Shown here piece after piece: positions 1-10,271 of a stretch of DNA of 64,000 bases (position 1 is its first letter; each line of letters starts with the position of its first letter). The stretch spans positions 159,984-223,983 of the forward strand of contig JAJFKY010000012.1 of the NCBI GenBank assembly GCA_021772975.1, in the 5' to 3' direction. The notes below the pieces were generated by a model. That model was not told the origin of the DNA. It ran no database searches and was given only the letters and a program-made list of their open reading frames with translations. The position numbers and the translations under genes are program-made. Source of the stretch: Gammaproteobacteria bacterium. Lineage in GTDB: Bacteria; Pseudomonadota; Gammaproteobacteria; Xanthomonadales; Wenzhouxiangellaceae.

Positions 1-456
1 CCGATCACCACCCAAGACCTCCCCTTTCTCTCCCGGCTATATGCCAGCACGCGTGCCGAAGAAGTCGCCCAGGTACCCGACTGGACTGATGAGCAGAAAC
101 AACAATTCCTGCAAATGCAATTTGACGCTCAGCACAGTTATTATCAGGAACAGTTCAGCAAGGCCGAATACCTGGTTATCGAACAGGACGGCGACCCGAT
201 AGGACGCATTTACATTGACCGCCGTAAGGATGAAATCCGGTTAATCGATATCGCCCTGTTGCCCGAAGCGCGTGGACAAAAGTTAGGCGCCGCGCTGCTT
301 GAAGATCTACTGGAAGAGGCCCAGTCCAGTCAGTTAGCTGTCAGAATTCATGTGGAAAAGAACAACCCCGCCATGCGCCTATATATTCGCCTGGGGTTCC
401 GGCAGATCGAAGACCAGGGAGTTTATGATTTGATGGAATGGACTCCGGGTGGTTGA
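1..456 (+). CDS. GNAT family N-acetyltransferase (5' end outside window)
   Basis: The reading frame is open from base 1, so the gene starts upstream of the window and 151 C-terminal residues are visible. An internal ATG at 115 is not the real start: the translation before it (residues such as FLSRLYASTRAEE and PDWTDEQK) looks like the usual N-terminal part of single-domain GNAT proteins. The acetyl-CoA binding motif A is visible around residue 91 (ARGQKLGAALL), followed by the motif B pattern NNPAMRLYIRLGF. Such enzymes transfer acetyl from acetyl-CoA to an amine; the substrate cannot be told from sequence. It is followed by a repeat hairpin and a convergent small gene. Confidence 0.85.
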   Translation, partial: PITTQDLPFLSRLYASTRAEEVAQVPDWTDEQKQQFLQMQFDAQHSYYQEQFSKAEYLVIEQDGDPIGRIYIDRRKDEIRLIDIALLPEARGQKLGAALLEDLLEEAQSSQLAVRIHVEKNNPAMRLYIRLGFRQIEDQGVYDLMEWTPGG

Positions 457-473
457 TGCATTTTGGTTCGGCG

Positions 474-537
474 GGTCGCGCCCGGGTGCGCTCCTACACA
501 GTCAGTTATTTTTGTAGGAGCGCACCCGGGCGCGACC
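474..537. repeat. REP-type palindromic repeat (GTAGGAGC family)
   Basis: Two nearly perfect inverted arms of about 24 bases (474-498 and 513-537) surround a 14-base AT-rich loop. The arm carries TGTAGGAGCGCACCCGGGCG and its complement. It lies between two convergent genes, the usual place for REP elements, and can fold into a long hairpin in either transcript, so it may also act as a bidirectional terminator or mRNA stabiliser. A second element with the same TGTAGGAGC head is at 40049-40111. Confidence 0.8.
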
Positions 538-565
538 AACCCTGAATGGTCACACAAGCCTCCCG

Positions 566-856
566 TCAGGTAATAATCGCCTCGTAACTCATGCCATCGC
601 CTTTCGGCCCCAATGGCACCAGAAACAAATCCAGCTCGCCAAGCTTGTCATGCTTCAAGGTATAAATCTGCTGCCCATGATTTTCGCCACTATCGGTAAC
701 CAGAATGACCGAGAACGGATCACGTTCGGCATCGCCGTGCCGATTGCGGGCGCTGACCTCAACTACGGTGGCTGGTAACTCCACATCTCCGATACACAAA
801 TTCACCTGCTGATCGATCAGGGCTTGGAATCTGTCGTGGGTCAATGTATCTTGCAT
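566..856 (-). CDS. DUF6916-like small protein
   Basis: A 96-residue protein of unknown function. The C-terminal part (QIYTLKHDKLGELDLFLVPL, then GDGMSYEA) matches my recollection of the DUF6916 pattern: a short beta-rich domain with an 'iYtleHpeLGeleLFlvPvg..g.g..YeaiF' signature. There is no signal peptide, membrane segment or catalytic motif. It stands alone, convergent with the GNAT gene and divergent from the next gene. DUF6916 proteins are often found near tail-fibre-like or Tail_Collar proteins, but nothing of that kind is nearby. Family call moderate, function unknown. Confidence 0.6.
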   Translation of the reverse strand: MQDTLTHDRFQALIDQQVNLCIGDVELPATVVEVSARNRHGDAERDPFSVILVTDSGENHGQQIYTLKHDKLGELDLFLVPLGPKGDGMSYEAIIT

Positions 857-896
857 AACTTCACTACTCCTTGCTCAACCCGGAAGTTTACCACTG

Positions 897-1295
897 GTGT
901 CTATCCAAATGCGCACAATCCTGCCTAGCCCATATCAATCCGTTCTGCTGTATGGGCTGTTACTGCTATGGCTAGGTAATGCCACGTTGGCAAGTGCCCA
1001 GCAGGATGGCGAAACCCAGCGCTTTACGCCTCCACCGCCTGCAACAGGTGTCTATGGGCCGAACGATCAATTACCCAGTTATGATGAATTGCCGCTGGAA
1101 ATCCGCCGCGAGCTTAACCGGCCGCAGCTGAGCATCCATTATTACCATCAGGATCCAGAGCAGCGCTACGCCATGATTAACGGCTTCCGGGGCCGCGAAG
1201 GCCTGCCGATCGGGCAGGAACTGTGGATCCAGGAAATCCGCCCGGATGGTGTGGTGATGCGCGTTCAAGATCAATTTTTTCTCATTAAACCCTGA
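897..1295 (+). CDS. Secreted or membrane-anchored protein with GspB-C-like domain
   Basis: A 132-residue protein with an N-terminal hydrophobic segment (about residues 15-34, ending near ASAQQ) that reads as a signal peptide or anchor. The C-terminal 60 residues (LSIHYYHQDPEQRYAMING, then GREGLPIGQELWIQEIRPDG and VVMRVQDQFFLI) resemble the C-terminal domain of type II secretion protein GspB, which binds or stabilises the secretin GspD. No other gsp gene is present, so this may be a stand-alone relative. The start shown is GTG at 897; an ATG at 909 would remove four residues and is equally possible. It lies 12 bases before purM and may be co-transcribed with it. Confidence 0.6.
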   Translation: MSIQMRTILPSPYQSVLLYGLLLLWLGNATLASAQQDGETQRFTPPPPATGVYGPNDQLPSYDELPLEIRRELNRPQLSIHYYHQDPEQRYAMINGFRGREGLPIGQELWIQEIRPDGVVMRVQDQFFLIKP

Positions 1296-1307
1296 CGAGC
1301 CACCGCC

Positions 1308-2336
1308 ATGACGGACCCTGACAGCCCTCTGGATTACCGCTCAGCCGGTGTTGATATCGATGCCGGCAATGCACTGGTGGAACGCATCAAACCAGCCGTA
1401 AAGGCTACCCTGCGCCCAGAGGTGCTGACCGGACTGGGTGGCTTTGGTTCGCTGGTAGAGCTGCCTTCAGGATACCGGCATCCGGTGCTGGTCAGTGGCA
1501 CCGACGGAGTCGGCACCAAGCTGCTGCTGGCCAACCAGTTTAATGATTATTCCGGCATCGGTATCGATCTGGTGGCGATGTGCGCCAACGATATTCTGGT
1601 ACAGGGTGCTGAGCCATTGTTCTTTCTGGATTACTTTGCCTGCGGCAAGCTTGACCTGGACCAGGCCACCGCGGTGATCAGCAGCATTGCTCGAGGCTGC
1701 GAACTGGCCGGTTGTGCACTGGTGGGCGGTGAAACCGCTGAAATGCCGGGCGTGTATCAACCGGGTGATTTTGATCTGGCCGGTTTTGTAGTGGGCGTGG
1801 CTGAGCGCGAACAGTTGATTGACGGCAGCCAGGCACAGCCGGGAGACTGGTTGCTGGGCATCGCCAGTTCCGGTCCGCACAGCAACGGTTATTCACTGAT
1901 CCGTAAAGTCCTGGAACGCAGCGGCGCAACCAGTGACAGCGAACTGGGCGACACCACGCTTGGCCAGGCACTGCTGGCGCCAACCACTATCTATGTCCCT
2001 TATCTACTGCCACTACTGGGGCAACTGCCGCTGCACGGCATGGCGCATATTACCGGTGGCGGGCTGCTGGAAAATATTACCCGGGTATTGCCGGCGGGAT
2101 TAGGCATCGAAATAGACCAGAACGGCTGGCCACGCCCACAGATTTTTCAGTGGCTACAGCAGCAGGGGCAGATCGCCGAGCAGGAAATGCTGCGCACCTT
2201 TAACTGTGGCATCGGTTACGTGCTGATCATCCCGGAACACAGCATTGATGAATGGCAGAGTCGATTGAGTCTGGAGAGCTGGCCGATTGGACAGGTCCAG
2301 CAGGTTTCCGGCCAGCAGCGCGTTCGTTTGCTCTGA
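1308..2336 (+). CDS. purM: Phosphoribosylformylglycinamidine cyclo-ligase
   Basis: AIR synthetase, which makes aminoimidazole ribonucleotide from FGAM with ATP in de novo purine synthesis. It has 342 residues, the normal length. Visible signatures are the N-terminal [20 protein letters not shown] block, GTDGVGTKL at residues 64-72, a [14 protein letters not shown] segment, and the late [12 protein letters not shown] motif. The gene is 15 bases upstream of purN, the standard purMN pair. Confidence 0.98.
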   Translation: MTDPDSPLDYRSAGVDIDAGNALVERIKPAVKATLRPEVLTGLGGFGSLVELPSGYRHPVLVSGTDGVGTKLLLANQFNDYSGIGIDLVAMCANDILVQGAEPLFFLDYFACGKLDLDQATAVISSIARGCELAGCALVGGETAEMPGVYQPGDFDLAGFVVGVAEREQLIDGSQAQPGDWLLGIASSGPHSNGYSLIRKVLERSGATSDSELGDTTLGQALLAPTTIYVPYLLPLLGQLPLHGMAHITGGGLLENITRVLPAGLGIEIDQNGWPRPQIFQWLQQQGQIAEQEMLRTFNCGIGYVLIIPEHSIDEWQSRLSLESWPIGQVQQVSGQQRVRLL

Positions 2337-2351
2337 ATCCAGCCATCGGCT

Positions 2352-3047
2352 ATGCCAACCCATCCTCCTTTGTCTGTTGCGGTATTGTTTTCCAGCCGAG
2401 GCGGCAATCTGCAGGCCCTGGCACGCAGTGCCAGCAGCGGCAACCTCAATATCCATATCCGCGGCACCATCTGCAATCGCCCCAGCGCAGCCGGCATCCG
2501 GCATGCATTGCACTACGCGCTGCCTCTGCACATCATTGATCATCGCCAGTATTCTGACCGTGCAGGGTTCGAACGCGACCTGATGCGGGCGCTGGACGCC
2601 AGTCAGGTCGAGCTGGTGATCCTGGCCGGGTTTATGCGCATCCTGTCCGATACGCTGGTGATGCGCTATGCCGGTCGGATGATTAACCTGCACCCTTCCC
2701 TGCTGCCCAAATACCGGGGTCTGAACACCCATCAAAGAGCACTGGACGCCGGCGATCGTATACATGGCGCCAGCGTTCATCTGGTGGTACCGGAGCTGGA
2801 TAACGGCCCGGTCATCGCCCAGTATCGAATGGCGATCCAAGCCAACGATGATGCGGCTACGCTGGCCGAGCGTCTGGCACCGCACGAACACAGGTTGTTA
2901 CAAACGGTTACCGAACTTTTTGCGCAACGGGCACTCCAGGTAAAATCAGACAAAGTTATCCATGCCGGACAACCGCTGCCGGGTCCTCTGCAACTGGACC
3001 ATGATTTAGCGGCGGTTAACACTGGTTGTGTTACAACGACGCCTTGA
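2352..3047 (+). CDS. purN: Phosphoribosylglycinamide formyltransferase
   Basis: GAR transformylase, using 10-formyl-tetrahydrofolate for the third step of purine synthesis. The 231-residue protein keeps the catalytic Asn112 and His114 (INLHPSLLP) and Asp150 (VVPELDNGPVI). The N-terminal AVLFSSRGGNLQAL loop binds the ribonucleotide phosphate. It is paired with purM. The C-terminus carries an extra tail of about 20 residues (from LPGPLQL) that is not part of the core fold. Confidence 0.97.
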   Translation: MPTHPPLSVAVLFSSRGGNLQALARSASSGNLNIHIRGTICNRPSAAGIRHALHYALPLHIIDHRQYSDRAGFERDLMRALDASQVELVILAGFMRILSDTLVMRYAGRMINLHPSLLPKYRGLNTHQRALDAGDRIHGASVHLVVPELDNGPVIAQYRMAIQANDDAATLAERLAPHEHRLLQTVTELFAQRALQVKSDKVIHAGQPLPGPLQLDHDLAAVNTGCVTTTP

Positions 3048-3069
3048 TCAGCCATAATCTGAGTACTAC

Positions 3070-3945
3070 ATGAATCACAAGCCAGCATTTGATCGCATTG
3101 CTCAGCACCTCCGCCGGAGCGTGTTCGGCCTGCTGACCGGGCTGATATTCAGCACCTCAGGCAGCGCACAGATACCCGTTGAGAACAGCCCGGAATCGAC
3201 TGCTGCAGCTTCCGACAGCGCGGCCAGTGCCACCGTGACGGGCTTTTTTGGAAAACAGCAAAGGGTGCAGCCATTTGTTGCGCAATTCGATGTCTCATTG
3301 AATGGCAAATACATTGGCGAAGCACAAATGCAGTTGCTGCAAACCGATACCGACACCTATGAGGTCCGTTTATCGAGCAAAGCCACCAAGGGCATGGCCG
3401 GTTTTGCTGGCGCCAAAAGCCGCGAACTGGCACGCTTTAGCGTCGAAAACGGTCAAGCCCGCTCGCTTTATTATGAACAGGAAGAAAAACTGCTGTTTGA
3501 TAAAGACAACTGGAATGCCGATTTTGACTGGCAGGATCACATTCTGCGGGTAGACGATGAAGGTGACGAATGGACCCAGGCGCTGGAAGGCAGCGAGCTG
3601 GATTCGCTAAGCGTCTATCTGTTGCTGGCCGATGCGGCTGCCAAACGCCGCCCCTGGCTGGTGACCAAGATAGTCACCAGCAAGTCGGTGGAGGGCTATA
3701 GTTATCAGATTCTGGAGAATGAGCAACTCGATACCGCCTGCGGAAATATTGAAACCCGCGTCTATCAGGGCATTCTGCCTGATTCCTATAAAAAGGTCTG
3801 GACCTGGCACGCCGCGGAAACTGACTGGTTGCCGGTACGGGTGCGCAAAACCCGTAAACGCGGAGATATTCTGCAACTGGACCTGCGCGCGCTGGAATCC
3901 GTTCAAGCGCCGGAAATAAATTGCGGTGTTATCGAGCGCTCCTGA
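3070..3945 (+). CDS. DUF3108 domain-containing secreted protein
   Basis: A 291-residue protein with an N-terminal signal segment (about residues 17-35, GLLTGLIFSTSGSAQ) followed by a low-complexity Ala/Ser linker. The main domain (VAQFDVSLNGKYIGEAQM through LPVRVRKTRKRGDILQLDL) matches DUF3108, a beta-rich periplasmic domain of unknown role that commonly follows purN in this bacterial group. The ATG at 3070 lies 22 bases after purN, so it is probably in the same transcript. Function is not known; an envelope role is likely from the signal peptide only. Confidence 0.8.
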   Translation: MNHKPAFDRIAQHLRRSVFGLLTGLIFSTSGSAQIPVENSPESTAAASDSAASATVTGFFGKQQRVQPFVAQFDVSLNGKYIGEAQMQLLQTDTDTYEVRLSSKATKGMAGFAGAKSRELARFSVENGQARSLYYEQEEKLLFDKDNWNADFDWQDHILRVDDEGDEWTQALEGSELDSLSVYLLLADAAAKRRPWLVTKIVTSKSVEGYSYQILENEQLDTACGNIETRVYQGILPDSYKKVWTWHAAETDWLPVRVRKTRKRGDILQLDLRALESVQAPEINCGVIERS

Positions 3946-4011
3946 GCAATTCCACGCCAGGTTGCTTAAAATAAGCTTACATAACCATTCATTGAACTCC
4001 GGGGTATTGTC

Positions 4012-5319
4012 ATGTTGACCAATAGCAACAAAATCGTGTCCATCAAACAACTCGCATTGATCGGGCTGGCCGCCAGCATGTTATGGCTGAGCGGCTGCGC
4101 CACCAATCCAGTCACCGGCCGCAGCAATCTGATCCTGGTGCCGGAAAGCTGGGACCAGCAGGTCGGCGCCCAGCAATACCAGCCCTCGCTGCAAAGCCAG
4201 GGCGGCGAATACGACATTGACCCGGTATTGACTGAATATGTCAGTGAAGTCGGCCAACGCGTCGCACAGCATTCAGAAAATGATTTACCTTATGAATTCA
4301 CCGTGCTGAATAGTTCAGTGCCCAATGCCTGGGCCTTGCCAGGCGGTAAAATCGCGATCAACCGGGGGCTGCTGACCGAATTGAACTCCGAGGCGGAACT
4401 GGCTGCGGTGCTGGGCCATGAGGTCACCCATGCGGCTGCCCGTCACGGCGCTCAGGCCCAGTCCCGGGGTGTACTGCTGCAGGGCGCGGTGGTCGGTACC
4501 AGCATTGCTTTGCAGGGCAAGGAATACGGCCAGATTGCCGCCCTGGGCGCCGGGCTTGGCGCGCAGCTGGTCACCACACGTTATGGCCGTGAGGCCGAGC
4601 GCGAATCCGACTATCATGGCATGCGCTACATGGCGGCGGCCGGTTATGATCCACAGGGCGCGATTGATTTGCAGGAAACCTTCGTACGACTCTCGGAGGG
4701 CCGTAATCAGGATTGGCTGAATGGCTTGTTCGCCTCGCATCCACCCTCGCGCGAGCGGGTGCAGAATAATCGCCGTACCGCCGCCGAACTACCAAAAGAC
4801 GGTGACCTGGGCCGCCAGCGTTATCAGCAGCGCATTGCTTACATCAAGCGCGTTGAGCCCGCCTATGAAGCTTATGACAAAGGCCTGGCCGCCGCCCAGG
4901 AAGGAAACTGGAATGCCGCCGATCAATTTGCCCGGCAGGCCATCCAGATCGAACCCAAGGAAGCGAATTTCTACGCTCTGCGCGGTGATGCAGCCGCCAG
5001 CCGGGATAACCTCAGCGCGGCTGAAAACTTCTATGATCAGGCTATCAACCGCAACCCTGACTGGTTTTATCTGAGCCTGCGCCGCGGCATCATCCGGCAA
5101 CGCCGCAACAACCTCAACGGAGCCCGCTCGGATCTGAAAACCAGCCTTGAATACCTGCCCACCGGCACTGCCGTATATCAGTTAGGCCTGCTGGAAAAAA
5201 GAGCCGGCAACCGGCAACTGGCGATTCAATATCTTCAGAATGCTGTTCAGGCCGGTGGTGAAATCGGCCAACGGGCAGCCGCGGAATTACAGCAACTGGG
5301 TGTGAATCAAGTTCGATAA
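4012..5319 (+). CDS. M48 family lipoprotein metalloprotease with TPR region (BepA/LoiP-like)
   Basis: A 435-residue predicted outer-membrane lipoprotein: hydrophobic segment, then lipobox LSGC with the modified Cys at residue 29. The zinc site HEVTH is at residues 136-140, and the third ligand is in EAERESD around residue 196. The C-terminal third (about 280-430) has TPR-like helical repeats, such as the stretch with AYDKGLAAAQEGNWNAAD, as in BepA, which edits stalled outer-membrane proteins such as LptD. The absence of cytoplasmic domains and the lipobox support a periplasmic outer-membrane location. Exact orthology to BepA is likely but not proved. Confidence 0.93.
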   Translation: MLTNSNKIVSIKQLALIGLAASMLWLSGCATNPVTGRSNLILVPESWDQQVGAQQYQPSLQSQGGEYDIDPVLTEYVSEVGQRVAQHSENDLPYEFTVLNSSVPNAWALPGGKIAINRGLLTELNSEAELAAVLGHEVTHAAARHGAQAQSRGVLLQGAVVGTSIALQGKEYGQIAALGAGLGAQLVTTRYGREAERESDYHGMRYMAAAGYDPQGAIDLQETFVRLSEGRNQDWLNGLFASHPPSRERVQNNRRTAAELPKDGDLGRQRYQQRIAYIKRVEPAYEAYDKGLAAAQEGNWNAADQFARQAIQIEPKEANFYALRGDAAASRDNLSAAENFYDQAINRNPDWFYLSLRRGIIRQRRNNLNGARSDLKTSLEYLPTGTAVYQLGLLEKRAGNRQLAIQYLQNAVQAGGEIGQRAAAELQQLGVNQVR

Positions 5320-5329
5320 GTCCGTGCTT

Positions 5330-5360
5330 GAGCCGGGTTGCGGGCTACGCAATCCGGCTC
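5330..5360. terminator. Stem-loop between convergent M48 protease and murA genes
   Basis: A 12-base-pair stem with one G-T pair (GAGCCGGGTTGC / GCAATCCGGCTC) closes a 7-base loop, ten bases after the protease stop codon and in front of the convergent murA end. There is no T tract on either side, so intrinsic termination is uncertain; it may be a 3'-end stabilising hairpin. Confidence 0.45.
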
Positions 5361-5421
5361 AGACCTGTCGACACTTTGGTCTTCAGTGAGGCTGATGAGC
5401 TAGCCAGCAGCCTGATGGATA

Positions 5422-6956
<1,535 letters not shown>

Positions 6957-7151
6957 AGACTTATCGATTGGTATCGCTCACTAAACATGGCATATTACGC
7001 AAAAACAGACCACGTCTAAAGCCGGAGTATCCTTTCTTGAAGAAAAACCCTGTCTTAACAGCCTGTAACGGCTGCGCAGTCGTGCTCAGCTTGCAATACC
7101 CGGCCGCTGGCCCAACTACTATCTGCTGACCCCAGTTTTAGACCCGTCCCG

Positions 7152-8129
7152 ATGCTGATTGCTATTCTTCAAATTGCCGGTGGTTTTTTATTGCTGGTAT
7201 GGGGCGCGGACCGCCTGGTGGCCGGTGCATCGGGATTGGCCAGCAATCTGGGCATGTCACCGTTGATCATCGGTTTAACCATCATCGGTTTCGGTACTTC
7301 CGCACCGGAACTGGTGGTTTCAGCCATCGCTTCATTACGCGGCAACCCCGGCATCGCGATCGGCAATGCAATCGGTTCTAATATCACCAATATCGGCCTG
7401 GTACTGGGCGCCACGGCGATGTTATATCCGCTGCGTATCGACTCCATTACACTACGCCGTGAAGCACCGGTACTGCTGTTGATCATGATCCTCAGCAGCT
7501 GGCTGCTGTGGGACCTGCAGTTGAATCATAAGGACGGACTGGTATTGATATCCGGCTTGTTGCTGATGCTGGTCTGGATGGTGTGGCTGGGAGTCACCCG
7601 CGGTGAGCAGGATCCGCTGGTAAAGGATCTGGAAGCGGAAATACCTGCTGACATGCTGATGTCCAAAGCGATCTTCTGGACCATCGTCGGCTTGATAGTA
7701 CTGCCGCTGAGCTCACATATACTGGTGGATGGCGCAGTCACTATCGCAGCGACCCTGGGCGTCAGTGATACCATTATCGGCTTAACCATCATTGCGCTTG
7801 GCACCAGCCTGCCTGAGCTGGCCGCGGCGCTGGCATCGGCGATGAAAAACGAACACGATCTGGCGGTCGGCAATGTCCTGGGCTCCAACATGTTTAATCT
7901 GCTGGGGGTCCTGGGTATTGCCGCTCTGGTGCATCCGCTGGAGGTTGAACCGGTGCTGTTATCACGCGACGTGCTGACCATGTTTCTGCTGACCGGCGGT
8001 CTGTTCATACTGGCTTGGCGCAAGCAAAAAGCCAATCGCATCAACCGGCCCGGCGGTTTGATATTATTGCTCGGCTTTGTTGTCTATACGGGCATAGTGG
8101 TTAACTCCGCATTGCACGGCGGCAATTAG
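7152..8129 (+). CDS. yrbG: Calcium/sodium antiporter (CaCA family, YrbG-like)
   Basis: An inner-membrane antiporter of 325 residues with about ten hydrophobic segments arranged as two inverted halves. Each half carries the CaCA alpha-repeat: GFGTSAPELVVSA in the first and ALGTSLPELAAALASA in the second, each followed by a GNAIGSN or GNVLGSN motif. The exchanged ions are inferred from the family. It is the first gene of the rightward kds-lpt-rpoN cluster, as in E. coli, and is divergent from ibaG across 195 bases in which I see no other gene. Confidence 0.94.
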   Translation: MLIAILQIAGGFLLLVWGADRLVAGASGLASNLGMSPLIIGLTIIGFGTSAPELVVSAIASLRGNPGIAIGNAIGSNITNIGLVLGATAMLYPLRIDSITLRREAPVLLLIMILSSWLLWDLQLNHKDGLVLISGLLLMLVWMVWLGVTRGEQDPLVKDLEAEIPADMLMSKAIFWTIVGLIVLPLSSHILVDGAVTIAATLGVSDTIIGLTIIALGTSLPELAAALASAMKNEHDLAVGNVLGSNMFNLLGVLGIAALVHPLEVEPVLLSRDVLTMFLLTGGLFILAWRKQKANRINRPGGLILLLGFVVYTGIVVNSALHGGN

Positions 8130-8158
8130 ACCAGCACTCCAATCAGCGGCAAACACCC

Positions 8159-9166
8159 ATGATCAGGCAGACACCCCCCCCGGCAACCACCAGCCAGCTA
8201 TCGGCACAGCAGATGTGTGAACTGGCCAGTGAGGTCCTGCGCACCGAAGCGGATGCCATCGCGCAACTGATCCCACGCATCAATGCGCATTTTCTCACGG
8301 CTTGTGAACACCTGTTGCACTGTAGCGGACGCATTGCGGTAACCGGCATCGGCAAATCCGGACATATCGCCGGCAAGATCGCCGCGACCCTGGCTTCCAC
8401 CGGCACGCCGGCCTTCTTCGTCCATCCCACCGAGGCCGGCCACGGTGACCTGGGGATGCTGATGAGCGGTGACGTGATGCTGATGCTGTCCAATTCCGGT
8501 GAAACCGAAGAACTCAAAGCACTGCTGCCAGGCATCAAGCGTCTCGGCGTGGCACTGATCATCCTGACCGGAAAAACCGATTCCAGTCTGGTTAAGCATG
8601 CCGATATAGTCCTGGATGTCAGCGTAGCCAAAGAGGCCTGTCCATTGGGTCTGGCGCCTACCTCCAGCACCACCGCCGCGCTGGCGATGGGTGATGCACT
8701 GGCGATTACCCTGCTGCAGGCACGTGGCTTTACCGATGAAGATTTTGCCCGTGCGCACCCCAGTGGCGCACTTGGGCGGCGGCTGTTGCTGCGTATCGCC
8801 GATATCATGCACAGCGGCGCGGAGATTCCCCAGGTGCTGCCCGCCACCACGCTGATGGAAGCGATTGTGCAGATTACCGAAAAACGGCTGGGTATGGTGG
8901 CGGTGGTCGATCCGCAGCAACGACTACAGGGGGTGTTTACCGATGGTGATCTGCGCCGTGCGATAGATGCCCAGTGCGATCTGGCCAGCACCAGGATCGA
9001 TTCGCTGATGACACCTGACCCGGTCACTATCAGTGCCGATGCCCTGGCTGTCGAAGGCGTGCACTGTATGCAGACACATAAGATTCAGGGCCTGCTGGTC
9101 ACGGACAATCAGCGCCTGATCGGCGCACTGAATTTTCATGACCTGCTGCAGCACGGTGTGGTCTGA
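8159..9166 (+). CDS. kdsD: Arabinose-5-phosphate isomerase (KpsF/GutQ family)
   Basis: Converts ribulose-5-phosphate to arabinose-5-phosphate, the first step towards Kdo of LPS. The 335-residue protein has an N-terminal SIS domain (GIGKSGHIAGK at 63-73, SNSGETEEL at 111-119) and two C-terminal CBS domains (from about residue 215, IADIMH and SLMTPDPVT). It is followed by kdsC with a one-base TGATG overlap, so the pathway genes are translationally coupled. Confidence 0.97.
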   Translation: MIRQTPPPATTSQLSAQQMCELASEVLRTEADAIAQLIPRINAHFLTACEHLLHCSGRIAVTGIGKSGHIAGKIAATLASTGTPAFFVHPTEAGHGDLGMLMSGDVMLMLSNSGETEELKALLPGIKRLGVALIILTGKTDSSLVKHADIVLDVSVAKEACPLGLAPTSSTTAALAMGDALAITLLQARGFTDEDFARAHPSGALGRRLLLRIADIMHSGAEIPQVLPATTLMEAIVQITEKRLGMVAVVDPQQRLQGVFTDGDLRRAIDAQCDLASTRIDSLMTPDPVTISADALAVEGVHCMQTHKIQGLLVTDNQRLIGALNFHDLLQHGVV

Positions 9167-9726
9167 TGAACGATAATCCCCTGCAGTATTCCCGGGAGAT
9201 TCTCAGCGCAGCCAGTCAGATCCGCCTGGTGGTGTTTGATGTGGATGGTACCTTGACCGATGGCCGCATGTACTTTTCCCGTGACGGCGATGACCTGGTC
9301 GCGTTCAATGCGCGCGATGGCTATGCCCTGCGCAGTTTACAGCGCGCCGGTCTGCAACTCGCGGTCATCAGTGGGCGCGACTCCCAGGCCGTCCGTCAGC
9401 GCATGCAGAATCTGGGCATCCCGCATGTCTATCTTGGCGTGCAGGAAAAACTCGGCACCCTGCAGGCACTGCTGACCAGCCTGGAACTGTCCGCCGCTCA
9501 GGTATGTTATGTCGGTGATGACTGGATTGATATCCCGGCCATTCAGTTGGCCGGGCTGGGTATCGCGGTAGCCGATGCCGCGCCCGCGGTCTGTGCGGTG
9601 GCCGACCTGTGCACCCGCAACGGCGGCGGTGACGGCGCCGCCCGCGAAGTGATTGAAATGATTTTAGCAGCGCAAAACCTGACCCATCACTTTCACCCTC
9701 AGACACCATGCGCCGACGCTGGCTAA
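9166..9726 (+). CDS. kdsC: 3-deoxy-D-manno-octulosonate 8-phosphate phosphatase
   Basis: A HAD-superfamily C0-type phosphatase that removes phosphate from Kdo-8-P in the cytoplasm. The 186-residue protein has the nucleophile motif FDVDGTLTDG (Asp25 and Asp27), the second motif with ISGRDS, and the late GDDWIDIPAI acid pair. It lacks a cap domain, as is usual for KdsC tetramers. It overlaps kdsD by one base and lptC by 19 bases. Confidence 0.97.
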   Translation: MNDNPLQYSREILSAASQIRLVVFDVDGTLTDGRMYFSRDGDDLVAFNARDGYALRSLQRAGLQLAVISGRDSQAVRQRMQNLGIPHVYLGVQEKLGTLQALLTSLELSAAQVCYVGDDWIDIPAIQLAGLGIAVADAAPAVCAVADLCTRNGGGDGAAREVIEMILAAQNLTHHFHPQTPCADAG

Positions 9727-10271
9727 TCGTGTTGATAGCGATTGTACTGCTGGTCATCAGCCGTTTGATCTGGCAGCAATTACAACCCGAATCCGTTCAA
9801 CAGACTAGCGACAGTGGCCGCTTTGCCTATCGCATCGAAGACCTGGTATTGACCATTCTCGATCCCGACGGCACCGAACAGGTCACCATCCGCTCGCCCC
9901 TGCTGGTGGATGGCGGCGCCGGCCAGCCCAGCGAGTTATTTGCTCCGGTGGTGACCGCACCGCGTGGCGGCGGCAGCTGGCGTCTGACCGCCCGCAAAGC
10001 GTTGATAGACCGGCACAATGAGCACGTTACGCTGCTGGATGATGTCGTACTGCAAAGCCTGAACCTCCCCAAGCCGGTCAGGGTCGAAACCACAGCGGCG
10101 GAACTGGATCTGCAGGCAAAAGCCCTAAGCAGCGAGGAAATCGTTACAATCACACAATCAGGCATGCGGCTTCTGGGCCGCGGCCTATCAGGTAATCTGG
10201 AACAACAAACGTATGTATTACACGATGACGTACAAGCCCGATTTATTGAGCGCGACGCGCCTGCGGACTAA
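9708..10271 (+). CDS. lptC: LPS export protein LptC
   Basis: A 187-residue bitopic inner-membrane protein that hands LPS from the LptB2FG extractor to the LptA bridge. A single N-terminal membrane segment (about residues 4-20, WLIVLIAIVLLVISRLIW) is followed by a periplasmic beta-jellyroll domain with the LptC/YrbK pattern (RIEDLVLTILDPDGTEQVTI, then ARKALIDRHNEHVTLLDDV). The start overlaps kdsC by 19 bases; no later start fits the membrane segment. Confidence 0.93.
   Translation: MRRRWLIVLIAIVLLVISRLIWQQLQPESVQQTSDSGRFAYRIEDLVLTILDPDGTEQVTIRSPLLVDGGAGQPSELFAPVVTAPRGGGSWRLTARKALIDRHNEHVTLLDDVVLQSLNLPKPVRVETTAAELDLQAKALSSEEIVTITQSGMRLLGRGLSGNLEQQTYVLHDDVQARFIERDAPAD

Noticed and set aside
2154..2891. 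Open frame of 245 codons antisense to purM/purN
   Set aside because: Completely overlaps two intact purine genes and has no recognisable sequence.
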